A program made the translations under genes and the position numbers. DNA of 23,335 nt. It comes from Ichthyosporea sp. XGB-2017a (lineage: Eukaryota; Opisthokonta; Ichthyosporea). This document shows positions 9,549 through 19,000 of this stretch, piece after piece (the stretch's first letter is position 1; every line of letters starts with the position of its first letter). The DNA lies in the NCBI GenBank assembly GCA_002811675.1, contig PDIM01000069.1, forward strand, positions 20,308 through 43,642, written 5' to 3'. The notes below the pieces were generated by a model. That model worked only from the letters and a program-made list of their open reading frames with translations. It made no database searches and had not been told where the DNA came from.

Positions 9549-10109
9549 GAAATTATTTCCAAAGATATTTGGCTCAAGAAGATGCTGTAAAGATCATTGA
9601 ACGTACAGAATTTGATGCAGCTCGTGGTGAGTGGGTGGGTATGAACAGAGACAAAGATATGGTAAAATGGTAAAGGCTATTTTCCCGACGAGAAGACCCT
9701 AACGAAGTTTTTAGCAGAAAACAAATCTGCATCATATCTGTATCTTTATGTCGCAACTCCGATCTTTGAGAAGAAAGCAATACGTCTGACATTGGGAATG
9801 TTTGAAACTGACAACAGATTTTACTGCTGATTTTATTAAATGGACTTGGGATACGATTGATGCGATGCTCGAAGACAAGGGTATGCGCAAAGTATATGCG
9901 AATGCTTCAGATGGCGACTCGCGTCTGATGAAAGGAAAGCGATGTTAAACCCAATGCGTGAAATTATTGGCCGGTGGCCTAACCCTTGCAATGTATCTAT
10001 TAATATTCTCCATATTAATACGCAAACCAAGTTCAATCATACAATCCTTTTTAAGCCACTTCATTGTTGTTGAAGGATGAGCAAGACCCAAGGTTTCGTG
10101 CCAGGTGAA
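9549..10109 (+). mobile_element. decayed DDE-type DNA transposase
   Basis: Reading frames on the plus strand give continuous, transposase-like protein but change phase at least three times, so the gene is dead. Recognisable pieces in order are DAVKIIERTEFDAARGEW (about 9580-9630), TLTKFLAENKSASYLYLYVA (about 9695-9755), DFIKWTWDTIDAMLEDKGM (about 9830-9890), the motif ASDGDSRLMK (about 9905-9935), and LHINTQTKFNHTIL (about 10005-10050). An Asp-Gly-Asp-Ser-Arg block followed by a His-Ile...Thr-Lys block matches a DDE transposase family I know from many animals and protists, though I cannot name its superfamily. No clear terminal inverted repeats or target duplication are seen. The relic stops about 20 nt short of the receptor gene's stop codon, so it may supply that gene's 3' UTR. 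Confidence 0.6.
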
Positions 10110-10128
10110 GCGGTCCAGGAGTGTACTG

Positions 10129-13100
10129 TTAAAGTGGTGGTGGTGGTTGTACGATTGCATCATTGCTATTGGCGATTACATCAGGCTCCATATCTGCGTT
10201 TTCAATATCCGTATCGGATTCACACAACGCCTGCAGGGTGGACGGACGTTCACCCAACATCCCACTGCTGGAGGCACGGGAAATATTGCCCGACCGAATG
10301 AGGGAGGAGAAGCGCCTCATATCCCGGCACATGCACGCCAGGACCTTGAGTGCTTCGATCCCTTCTTTCTCGTGAATACTGGGTAAGAGTTGCACCAGTA
10401 CGTAGCTCTCGCTCACCAGAAGAAAATTTACAAATGCAAATTCCTTTTCCGTGAGATATCTCTTCGAGTGCCATCGATCAATGGTGGACGTCCATTCTTT
10501 CCATATTGCCTCCATTTGCTCAGAATCACGCACCTCTTCTGCATCGACTTCAAAGGGCAAGCCACCCATTTCTAAACTGACAGTAGACTTGTTTCTCTTT
10601 TTTTCTTTATCAAATTCGACTCCCAAGGCGTTTTCATTTTTGTTATCAATGTCTTCTTCTATAAGCGACCCAACTTCCGATTGGTTGTCGGAATATTTCT
10701 TCAAAAACAGTCGGATTTCTTCTCGTGTAGTGTCTGCTTCATAAACAAACTTTTGCGGGAACTGAGCACGATCCCAAATAAAATATGAGCCGAAAAGTGC
10801 AATGAAAATAAAGAGCATGAGCAGTGGAGGCCATAAAGAGTCTTCATTGGAATGGTCCACTGAAACCACACACACAATAGCCACACAGAGAAGATACACA
10901 TAAACAGACAATTTAAGGGGGTTAAACCAAGAGACCTTTGAGGGGAACCCAAAGGTATATAAGCTAATGTAAAGGATAATGATTACAAGGGCAAAAGTAT
11001 AAAACCACCAAATGTACGCGCGGACGTAGACGCGCAAAATGACTAGAAGAAATTTGAAGAGCATGTCAATGCAAAGTACGCGTCGTTTGAAGGTGATCTT
11101 GAGGGTTTTCCTGTGAAGCATTTGCCAGAGCGGGAGCATGATAAGGCTGCAGATTATAAAAATAGGCAACATAAATGTTGATATAACTACAAACACCCAA
11201 TGAAGAGGGGACCAGCATTCGATCGAGCACTGTTGAAGAAGAACGAGGGAATCGTGAGCGCGAAACTTTGAGGAATAGCGGATGCATTCAACAGAAGAGG
11301 TAAATACAACCATAGTTGGGATCATGAGTAACACTGTTCCAAGCGGAAGAACATACTTTGAGGGAAAGAGGTACATTCTTCCAAGCATACTCTTTGACGC
11401 TGAAGACTCCCATCCAGTAAGATACAGTAGGACATAGGAAGCCCAGATCGCGATGAATATAGTAATAAACCAAAAATATATGGAATACGGAATATCCAAA
11501 AGCGAAAGATACTTCACGACACCAGACTCTGATGCAAGAAACGGAAGGTTCGGTGAAAGGAGAATATACCCAATCTGAACAACATCAGTAATCAGTTCAA
11601 AAACCGGGAAAATGTTATCTATGCTACCGGGGATCTTTTCTTCAAGATCTCGGGCTTGATAGCTAAGGTGATATGTTTCCAATAATCCCTCTGTGGCTCG
11701 TGCTTTGAGATTTTCAGCACTGAACATGATGTGAAGCGTTAATGCAGTTTTCCTTTTCTTCTCTAAATTGTTCTCGTTGGCATCCTTTGAATCAGCTGCA
11801 TCAATATTACTAACCCCTGCGGGTGAAATTTTTGATCCTGTGCGAAAGATGTAGTAGAATGAAAATAAAACACAGCCTCCAAGAACTCCCAAAAAGAATA
11901 GTGTGTAATAGGTCCCTGCCGAAGACACAGACCTGCTGACTTCAAAATCATCAAAGATAATTAAGCCACCCTTTCTTTTAGAAATTTTAGATGAGCACGA
12001 ACCTTCGTGACATCCTTCCGGAGGACATTCGCACACCCCTGGAGCAACACACTTGCCTATCCCGCACCCATTTGGACAAAACGAAGCTGGTGGTGTGTTA
12101 GTATGAAAATGGTAATTCCATTGCATGCCAGTCCACTGCATGTGATCGATATTCTTGTACGACGATTCGTTCACAAAGTAAATGCCATGTGGTAACGAAG
12201 TATTGGACCCTTGGTAGACATTTGATGAAATGAATCCAAAGGTATAGTAGTCCGAAAGAGCTGCCGGGATAGAAGACGTTACCTGTTTCTTCCGCAATTG
12301 TATTATCTTCAACGTGGGATTGTAATCTCCGTTTACGTCAATAGAAATGTTGCCCCCGATTGAGTTATACGACGTCTGGTACATTTCTGCAAGCAATCCT
12401 TCGCCCGAGAAAGGTAATCTCTTTGTGTACAGTAAGCTTTGTGCCGCACGCAAAATGCTGTGGAAAGAGTGTAAAGTATTTGCAGCAACTAGAAGTGGCA
12501 GTGATGTCGTAATTGTGTCACGCTTAAAATCAGTTTTGAGGTTTGCAATTCCAGGAATATCAGAGGCATATGTAGCCAAATCTTTGGAATTCCATCGGTC
12601 AACGAAAGGGTTCCATAACTCATAGTAAGAAGAATCGTACGATGCAAAGGACCAAAGGGATCCTATGTAGAAGTCCATCACGTTATGAGTGGCATTGTAG
12701 GTTTGGTTCATCACCCTCAGAACTCCTGAATATGTTACCCCACTAAGCACCCAAGTCCAGCCGGGTCCAGCGATACCAAGATCCACAGCCTGCCGGTAGA
12801 GGAGATGGGCCGATCCGCTATTGATACGGGAATGGATAACCCTGACGCCCGAGTCCTTGATCCGTTGCAAGTCCAATGTGTAGTCAATCAGCCCATCCTT
12901 CACCTGCACTTCTTCTTGGATGCGGATTCCACTTGCCTTGAGCAGGTTGTAGTAGTTGCTACCCCACGTATGCGCATCATAGGTGAGGGTGTTGATACGA
13001 GTCCACCCAAAGTGAAGCGAAACAGACACAATCCCTGCTGGCTCTGTGGCAAACACTGTGCGGGTGAAGTATGGGTAGAGAAGCTTATTCGAAAGACTCT

Positions 13101-13839
13101 CTGATGCCGCAAAGTAAGAGCTCATCGGTAATTTGAACAGCTCGCACATTGGGGCAACACTTATTGCTTCTGGGCTGCATTGGGGACCCACTACTGCCTC
13201 AATTTTGTTCGTTGGGGCCTGCACTAAATCTAAAATAGCAAACAACCCTCTTTGCTTCACACAGCCCGTATCTTTACTATGCACAAGCACATTGGAGTGG
13301 GGTAAGAGAGATGTATCCTCATTGAATAACTCCGCTGCAATACGACCAGTGACTGGGACAATATCCATCACCCCTCCTCCACTCCCTGCGTCCCAAAGAA
13401 GACCTACTGGAAGGGTCTGGTGATGCACACTGACTGACACTGTGATGCTTTGTGTGGCCCCACTAATGGCCCCTTCCAAGGTAAGTGTATAGTCCCCATT
13501 GGCCAGCTGCACTGTAAATCCCAAAGCTCCGGCGCCATTGAGGAGCGTAGTGCTGTTGCGTGTACTATACAGAACATAATGCACCCCTGACTGGGCAGTG
13601 CTGTGCCTGATAGTCAGTGTGACGTCCTCAGTCGCAGAGGAAGAGGCAGTCCCCACCCCGAAGCTGTACTGGATATGATCCCCCCAAATCACCCCAGCAG
13701 AGGGAATAGAGGGCCCAGTGAAGAACAAAGGCGAGGTGACCCCCACAGCCGCCTCACTGATTCCCACTGTCCCTATTAGTAGCAGAAGAAAGTACCCAAA
13801 GCCAAAGAGGAGGGCAAATGACGTTCCTGTTTTTCCCAT
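10129..13839 (-). CDS. ANF/periplasmic-binding-domain receptor with multi-pass membrane region
   Basis: An intronless 1236-residue protein. Residues 1-30 (FALLFGFGYFLLLLIG core) form a signal peptide. Residues about 30-140 are a beta-rich, Ser/Thr-rich segment. Residues about 145-560 match a type I periplasmic-binding (ANF receptor) fold; the stretch VVGPQCSPEAISVAPMCELF plus a following FTRTVFATEPAG is typical of GABA-B and natriuretic receptors. Several N-glycosylation sites (NST, NQT, NAT, NIS, NES) agree with an outside location. A Cys-rich EGF-like knot (CPNGCGIGKCVAPGVCECPP, about 590-612) precedes the first membrane helix at about 648-670. Seven or eight further hydrophobic segments follow to about 1010. 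The cytosolic tail has charged and low-complexity parts and ends in PPPPL; its helical part (about 1130-1180) is unrecognised. A ligand-sensing receptor role is inferred; coupling to G proteins is not shown. Confidence 0.82.
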   Translation of the reverse strand: MGKTGTSFALLFGFGYFLLLLIGTVGISEAAVGVTSPLFFTGPSIPSAGVIWGDHIQYSFGVGTASSSATEDVTLTIRHSTAQSGVHYVLYSTRNSTTLLNGAGALGFTVQLANGDYTLTLEGAISGATQSITVSVSVHHQTLPVGLLWDAGSGGGVMDIVPVTGRIAAELFNEDTSLLPHSNVLVHSKDTGCVKQRGLFAILDLVQAPTNKIEAVVGPQCSPEAISVAPMCELFKLPMSSYFAASESLSNKLLYPYFTRTVFATEPAGIVSVSLHFGWTRINTLTYDAHTWGSNYYNLLKASGIRIQEEVQVKDGLIDYTLDLQRIKDSGVRVIHSRINSGSAHLLYRQAVDLGIAGPGWTWVLSGVTYSGVLRVMNQTYNATHNVMDFYIGSLWSFASYDSSYYELWNPFVDRWNSKDLATYASDIPGIANLKTDFKRDTITTSLPLLVAANTLHSFHSILRAAQSLLYTKRLPFSGEGLLAEMYQTSYNSIGGNISIDVNGDYNPTLKIIQLRKKQVTSSIPAALSDYYTFGFISSNVYQGSNTSLPHGIYFVNESSYKNIDHMQWTGMQWNYHFHTNTPPASFCPNGCGIGKCVAPGVCECPPEGCHEGSCSSKISKRKGGLIIFDDFEVSRSVSSAGTYYTLFFLGVLGGCVLFSFYYIFRTGSKISPAGVSNIDAADSKDANENNLEKKRKTALTLHIMFSAENLKARATEGLLETYHLSYQARDLEEKIPGSIDNIFPVFELITDVVQIGYILLSPNLPFLASESGVVKYLSLLDIPYSIYFWFITIFIAIWASYVLLYLTGWESSASKSMLGRMYLFPSKYVLPLGTVLLMIPTMVVFTSSVECIRYSSKFRAHDSLVLLQQCSIECWSPLHWVFVVISTFMLPIFIICSLIMLPLWQMLHRKTLKITFKRRVLCIDMLFKFLLVILRVYVRAYIWWFYTFALVIIILYISLYTFGFPSKVSWFNPLKLSVYVYLLCVAIVCVVSVDHSNEDSLWPPLLMLFIFIALFGSYFIWDRAQFPQKFVYEADTTREEIRLFLKKYSDNQSEVGSLIEEDIDNKNENALGVEFDKEKKRNKSTVSLEMGGLPFEVDAEEVRDSEQMEAIWKEWTSTIDRWHSKRYLTEKEFAFVNFLLVSESYVLVQLLPSIHEKEGIEALKVLACMCRDMRRFSSLIRSGNISRASSSGMLGERPSTLQALCESDTDIENADMEPDVIANSNDAIVQPPPPL

Positions 13840-14185
13840 GTCCTGGTCTATTCAAGCAGGAGTTGGATTAAAGTGTTGCATTGCTTATTTGAACTACTTC
13901 TCAATCAGCCATGGCCAGTCTACATCAAGTTAATCTGTGGTGAATCACTCAACTGGGTAGCGTGCATGGACTTCTCCCTGCCCATCATCATATGAACCAT
14001 AGCCAGTCGTCCATATATTTGCTTAAACCCATATATGGTACTACACGTGGTCCCTAGTTCTTCCCTTTTGTGTTTATTGTTTATTCTAGATTTCATTTGT
14101 GGTTCTAAATAGTTTTTCTCTTTCTCTCCTGTTTAATCATTAGTTCAGGATTCATAATAATCATAATAAATAATCGTAATAGTCA
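13840..14185. promoter_or_regulatory. divergent promoter region
   Basis: About 346 nt separate the starts of the minus-strand receptor gene (13839) and the plus-strand gene at 14186, so both promoters must lie here. The DNA close to 14186 is very AT-rich (repeated CATAATAA words at about 14152-14170). A T/C-rich stretch at 14090-14135 is the only other notable feature. No certain TATA box can be named. Confidence 0.45.
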
Positions 14186-15709
14186 ATGGCAGAGGTTCAT
14201 AGACTTTGTGAAGATATTGAAAAGGCGGAAGAATTCATTTCGTGTCCTTGGGAAAACTGTTATGATTGGAAGTCCCTGTGGGATAAGAACCCTCTGAGAA
14301 AAAGCAGATTCCCTCTCTACGGTTTCGGGGATTACAAAAAACCAAAACAGGGGGATATCATTGGTGTGATTTTCAAAAAAAAACTAGATATCAAAGTTCC
14401 GTTTGTGTATGATGGAATCAAAACAGAAGACGGGTTGATTCCCCTAGAAAAGTGTGTCCGTAACGGATATAGTCTCACAGCGGTTCCCGATTCCGTTCAG
14501 CAGGTCATGTACTTTGAAGAGTATCTCTACAAAGTGGTGGATAGCCACCACGAGGAGCAGCTGTTCCGAGTGGAGTCGCTTGTGGGGGTGGATAATACTC
14601 CCGCAGTGGTTCAGTAGAGTGAAAAGATACACCTGTCAAGGGACTGTTTGGTTCCCAGTTACGTGTTTGACTTGGACACGTATCATGCGCATATCAGTAG
14701 CCTTTTTGATGATGAAGCGTTGGATACAGCAGGGAAATTTGGAAATCCTGATACGTTTGTGACCGTGAGTTGCTCGCAGGGTGTTCATCGAAGTGGCAAA
14801 CATGGATTGGTTCGTCAATTGCAAAAGTGGTGGAAGAAAAGTCTTGAACTGGAAAAGATGGTTGGAGGAGTAAAGCGGGAAAGGAGGGTACTAGTGCTTA
14901 TGCCAGATTGGGAACCCACCTTTGGTTTGTTTTTGAAGAAACATGAAGCGGAATTTGAAGATGAGGAACTTGTTCAATTGTTATATGAGTCTAAAGCTCC
15001 TTCAGAGAAATACATGCGGGAACTTATCGCGAGAAATGAGGACTCTGAAGGAAATATCCTTCTATCAGGGACGATTCAATTCGAACAAACTGCACGAGTG
15101 ACAGAGAATTTGTACATGAAAAGAGATGCAGAGTACAGAACAGACTTTGAACTTTCAGAAATCTACAGGGTGTATCATACAACTTCAGAGGAATCCCACT
15201 ACGCGCCAGTCGAGTGTAAGGACATCCGTGCGGGGCATTGTGAGATATACGAGAGTGATACACAGGTAAGAGCGACTCTACAAGCAGGGAACATTGTCCA
15301 GGTGGGTATTGGGCTGTTTAAAGCGCAAGGGGAGAATGATTGGGACGTGAACACAGCGGGTATCTTCACTGTGATTCTACTGAAAGAGTTGGGGGATGGC
15401 AATGGGAGTCAACAGGAGGGTGGTTGTCGTCAATTCCTGTGTAAGATCACACTAACGAATCATACTCAAAATGCGAGCCCGGTTCATGAGGTGTTTGTGC
15501 TCGATACGAAAGCGGTGTGTTGTGTAGATCGGAGTTTGGAGTGTAATGTTAACACGTTTAAGGATTGTCCTTTTAGGAAAGTGGCTCCTCCAGAGAAGGT
15601 TTATCCTGGATGGGAGCGTATTGTGGAGGTTTTGGAGGATGATGATGATAAAAAGAGTTTGAAGAGGGTGAGATATGACTTTGAGAAGTATTTGAAATGG
15701 GAGAAATAA
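14186..15709 (+). CDS. unknown protein, frame crossed by one TAG (or 36-nt intron)
   Basis: I do not recognise this protein. An ATG at 14186 opens 143 codons to a TAG at 14615-14617. The same frame then continues, still protein-like, through SEKIHLSRDCLVPSYVF to a TAA at 15707-15709, about 508 residues in all. The first part has Trp-rich CPWENCYDWKSLW and KQGDIIGVIFKKK; the second has a Lys-rich WWKKS helix, a Cys-containing ECKDIRAGHCEIYE segment and a charged LEDDDDKKSLKRVRYDFEKY end. There is no signal peptide or membrane segment, so it is probably intracellular. Some segments weakly recall BAH-type chromatin readers, too weakly to call. The TAG may be a nonsense mutation, a readthrough stop, or lie in a 36-nt GT-AG intron (14582-14617) that is in phase. 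An AATAAA follows at 15771. Confidence 0.6.
14582..14617 (+). other. candidate 36-nt intron containing the in-frame TAG
   Basis: This segment starts GTGGGG, ends CAGTAG, begins on a codon boundary and is a multiple of three, so removing it deletes the TAG and keeps the frame (RVESL joined to SEKIHL). A 21-nt GT-AG alternative at 14606-14626 also works. Neither has a strong pyrimidine tract, so this is only one of three explanations for the stop. Confidence 0.25.
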
Positions 15710-15770
15710 GATGGAAAGATGGATAATTTGACATGTTTATTTCTTTTTTTTTGCTTCTCAATAATTGGAA

Positions 15771-15776
15771 AATAAA
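15771..15776 (+). promoter_or_regulatory. candidate poly(A) signal
   Basis: AATAAA lies 62 nt beyond the TAA at 15709, in an A/T-rich context; position and sequence fit the upstream gene. Confidence 0.45.
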
Positions 15777-15817
15777 GAAAAGAAAGGAAAAAAAAGGCAA
15801 AGCAACAGAAAAAAAAA

Positions 15818-15839
15818 GGCGGGAAAAAAAGGCGGGAAA
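15818..15839 (+). promoter_or_regulatory. two tandem E2F-like sites
   Basis: GGCGGGAAA occurs twice with a 13-bp repeat distance inside an A-rich belt about 190 nt upstream of the ATG at 16021. The word equals the core of E2F/DP sites that drive S-phase genes in most eukaryotes. In such simple sequence the second copy may be a slippage duplicate. Confidence 0.35.
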
Positions 15840-16020
15840 AAAAGGGTCTTTTTTTTTGGTCTTTTTTTGTGTGTTTTGGTGTTTTGTGTTTTTGTTTCGT
15901 TGCCTTTTTTTTGATTTTGTTAATTGAATTTTTTATCCAAATCCAAATCTCTTTTTCCAAATCTCTTTTTTTATGTTTTTTATTTTATTTTATGTATTTA
16001 TTTTGGGGGGTTTTTGATCG

Positions 16021-19000
16021 ATGCTTGTCTTCTACATCAAAAAAACAATTCGGGGAGTTCTCAATCTCCGTGTGAGATTCCTCAAACGTATCCTCACGGG
16101 GATAATCCTAATCTTCTTTGTCTTTTGGCTGTATGATATACTCTTCCCCCCGCCTCCTCCTGATTTCCACTCCCTTTCCAGACCTTCTTCGTCCTCTTCC
16201 TCCTCCTCTTCCTCCTCCTCTTCCTCTCAATCACAAAAACTCTCTGATTCACCACGGAAATCGATCCCAAACTCTGCCTCTTCTTTGTCCTCGCAAAAGA
16301 AAAACAAGTTTTCCCCATTGGGGTTTAAAAGGAAATCAAAGCCTGGGAGGAAATCTTCTTCTTCTTCGTCTTCTTCTTCTTCTTCTTCTTCTAACAAACG
16401 AAGAAGAATCCTCCGAAGGAGAAAGAAAACAAGGATTCCCAATAATCATAATAATAATAAGAACGAAGAAGAAGTGGATGCTGTAGGTGTTTTACCCAAA
16501 CCAAAATTGAAAAAGGTAGATGATTGGGATACGAGTAATCAACTGGATAATATAAATTATAAAGGGGGAGAGGAAAAAAGGATGAGTGAAGGAGGAGGAG
16601 GAGGAGAGGAGGAGGATTTTATTTACTATTATTATTATGAGGATGAACAAGGAGGTGACTATGATTATGAAAAAGAAGATAATAATGGGGAATATGAGTA
16701 TGAATATGAGTATGAAGAAGGGGAGGAAGAAGAAGGGGGAGAGGAGGAGGAGGAAGAGGAGGAGTATGGGTATGGGTATGGGGGACTTATAGAAGAGGAA
16801 GAAGAGGAGGATTATTTGGATTATGATTATGAGCAGAGGTTGAGGGAAATGCAACAAGGGTATTATGAGGACGCGTATGGACGGATGAAGGAGTTTTATA
16901 GGGATAGATTTAGTGCTGGTTCTGCTTCTCTTTCTTCTTCTTCTTCTTCTTCTTCTTCTTCTTCTTCTTCTTCTTCTTCTTCTTCTTCCTCTTCCTCTTC
17001 TTCTTCTTCTTCTGCTAAAGGTGGTGGTGGTGGTTCGTCCTCATCGTCTAGTCGGAATAGAGGTGGTAGTGGGGATGGGAATAATGGATATGGAGGGGTG
17101 GGATTGGATGAGGGCAATGATGCGATGAGGATGGAGGATGATTCTGTTATCTCAGAAGAGGAAGAAGCGGAGAATCAACGATTGGGATTGGCGTATGATT
17201 ATTATTTTAATCATATGCGGAGTGCGTCTTCTGCGTCGTCTGCGGGTTTGTCTTCGTCCTCATTGAAGAGGAAACAGAAGCGTGAGCGATTAATGTCTTC
17301 GTATTGGAGCGGTATCAGTGGGATGGGAAGCAGTAGTAGTGGCCATGGGTTCTTTCACAAACGTAGGGCTGTTATACATAACCAGGTATTCTCAAATTCG
17401 TTTGCTGGGGAGCAGCAGTTTTATTCGGATGAGAATTATGTTTATCATAAGGAGCGTAGTGGGGCCGCGAAGGAGAGAAGTGCAGGAGGTAAGGAGTCTT
17501 TGAACAAAGCCAAGATGGCGTTTGCTGATTTTGCAGACTCTTCTCGTGCCTTGTGCGATGAATTGTGCGCCCAACCAAGATGGGCCGGTATGGCAGAAAT
17601 TGATCGGTATTTCTATTATGATGAAACTGATCCGTACGAGCAGGGGCAAGAGGGAACCGACGAGGGGGAGAAGGTAAAGGTGCAAGAAGAAAAAACAGTC
17701 ACGAATAGTGAAGTTGAAGGAGACATTGAAATACCACACCAGGCTACGGCCGGAGGAGAAATTGGTGTAGATGAGTTAAGGGAAATGGAAAAAGCATCTA
17801 AAGGTGGAAAAGATAAAATTGAAGTGCCCATACAAGAAGATACGGAAAGTGTAGTCTTGATGGATGATGATGAGGCTGCCGCTGCTGAGCGTGAGAACAG
17901 TCCAGATGGAGGTGCAGTGGTTGATGTAAAGGAACCGGAAGAAGCTAAGAACACGAACGACAAGAGGACTGGCAAGGATGTTGGAGGGGTAACGATTGCG
18001 GAGAGTGAGAGAGAGTACGAGATTGTTGAGGTGGTGGTGGATGCAGATGAGTATGACAATGGGAAGTGGAATGTCGAACAAGCGTATGGGAAGGGTGCAA
18101 AAGTGTTGTCTGAGCGGCCAATGACTGCGGATGATGAACCACAGAAGGTGGAAAGCGAAGGGAATGACGCTAAAGAAAGTCAAACAGTTGTGAGGGATAG
18201 TAGTAGAAATGACACTATTAATGATAAAGAAGAAGACTATGAAGAAGAAGAGGAAGGAGACGAGGGAAGTGAAAATGTGTTATTTGGGATTGGGCGAGAA
18301 TGCAAAATGCTAGAATGGAGTTGTGGTGTCCCATCGTGTAGGGCCGGTGTGGATGTGGTGGTTCATTGGACGTACGGACACGGAACTGCCGGTGCCCGTG
18401 TAAGGAATGAATTCAGCAAACGGGATCAGGAGCGAAGCTACTTTCAGGGGATGGTTCCCGAAAGTGACATGGACTTTGGTATGTTGCGGATGGCTTTGAG
18501 ATCTATTGAGCGGAACTGTGGCAGGTGGGCGCGTCGGATTTTTGTGGTGGGAGAAATAGATGTGGTTGGGGGCACTATAAGGGATGCGTTGGGGAAATTG
18601 GTTGGGGAGAGTCCAGAATTTGTTGATTTTGTTCACTCGCCCAGACTGCGGTTTGTAAAACAATCTGATTTGTTTGATTTATTTACCTCAAAAATTTTAA
18701 AAGCGTCGAAAAACAAACGACCGTCGCCAGAGGTGAATGGAAATGGCAGAAACAAAGAAACGACAAGTAGTAAAAAGCCTAAAGGCCAACTGAAAGAGAC
18801 CGATTTATCTTATGGGGCAGACTATGAAGTATTGTTGGAAATGCTTGCTCTGAACTCCTCTTCTGGGATGAAACTTGGGGGTGGTAGCGGCAAGAATGGT
18901 ACGTTTGAGTACTATCAAGGAGTATTAAAATCCATTACATTGCAGTCGTTAACGTATCTTATCCCTGGTCTCTCCACCCCATATCTGGTGATGGAGGATG

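Larger units (their letters stand above)
15710..16020 (+). promoter_or_regulatory. homopolymer-rich spacer and promoter of the Stealth gene
   Basis: It begins with the 3' end of the upstream gene (AATAAA at 15771-15776). DNA from about 15768 to 15845 is almost all purine (A/G) on the plus strand. It then switches sharply to T/G- and T-rich DNA up to the ATG at 16021, with CCAAATC words repeated near 15940-15965. Two GGCGGGAAA words (15818-15826 and 15831-15839), 13 bp apart, match the E2F/DP core site. The layout suggests a nucleosome-poor promoter. Confidence 0.5.

Noticed and set aside
9274-9600. 108-codon plus-strand open frame
   Set aside because: Composition is poor and it runs out of phase into the transposase relic; not a gene.
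10129-10400. RGS or RasGAP domain in the receptor's cytosolic tail
   Set aside because: The helical tail around residues 1130-1180 first suggested one, but the diagnostic residues of neither family are visible, so the tail is left unassigned.
14615-14617. TAG as a reassigned sense codon
   Set aside because: About 4,490 codons in the three giant genes contain no in-frame TAG, so a genome-wide reassignment would be expected to show there.
14186-15709. Assignment to the BAH chromatin-reader family
   Set aside because: Only short, scattered resemblance could be found; not enough to name a domain.
16913-17128. Leu-rich plus-strand and Glu-rich minus-strand frames over the TCT tract
   Set aside because: They are other-phase readings of the Ser microsatellite inside the Stealth gene.
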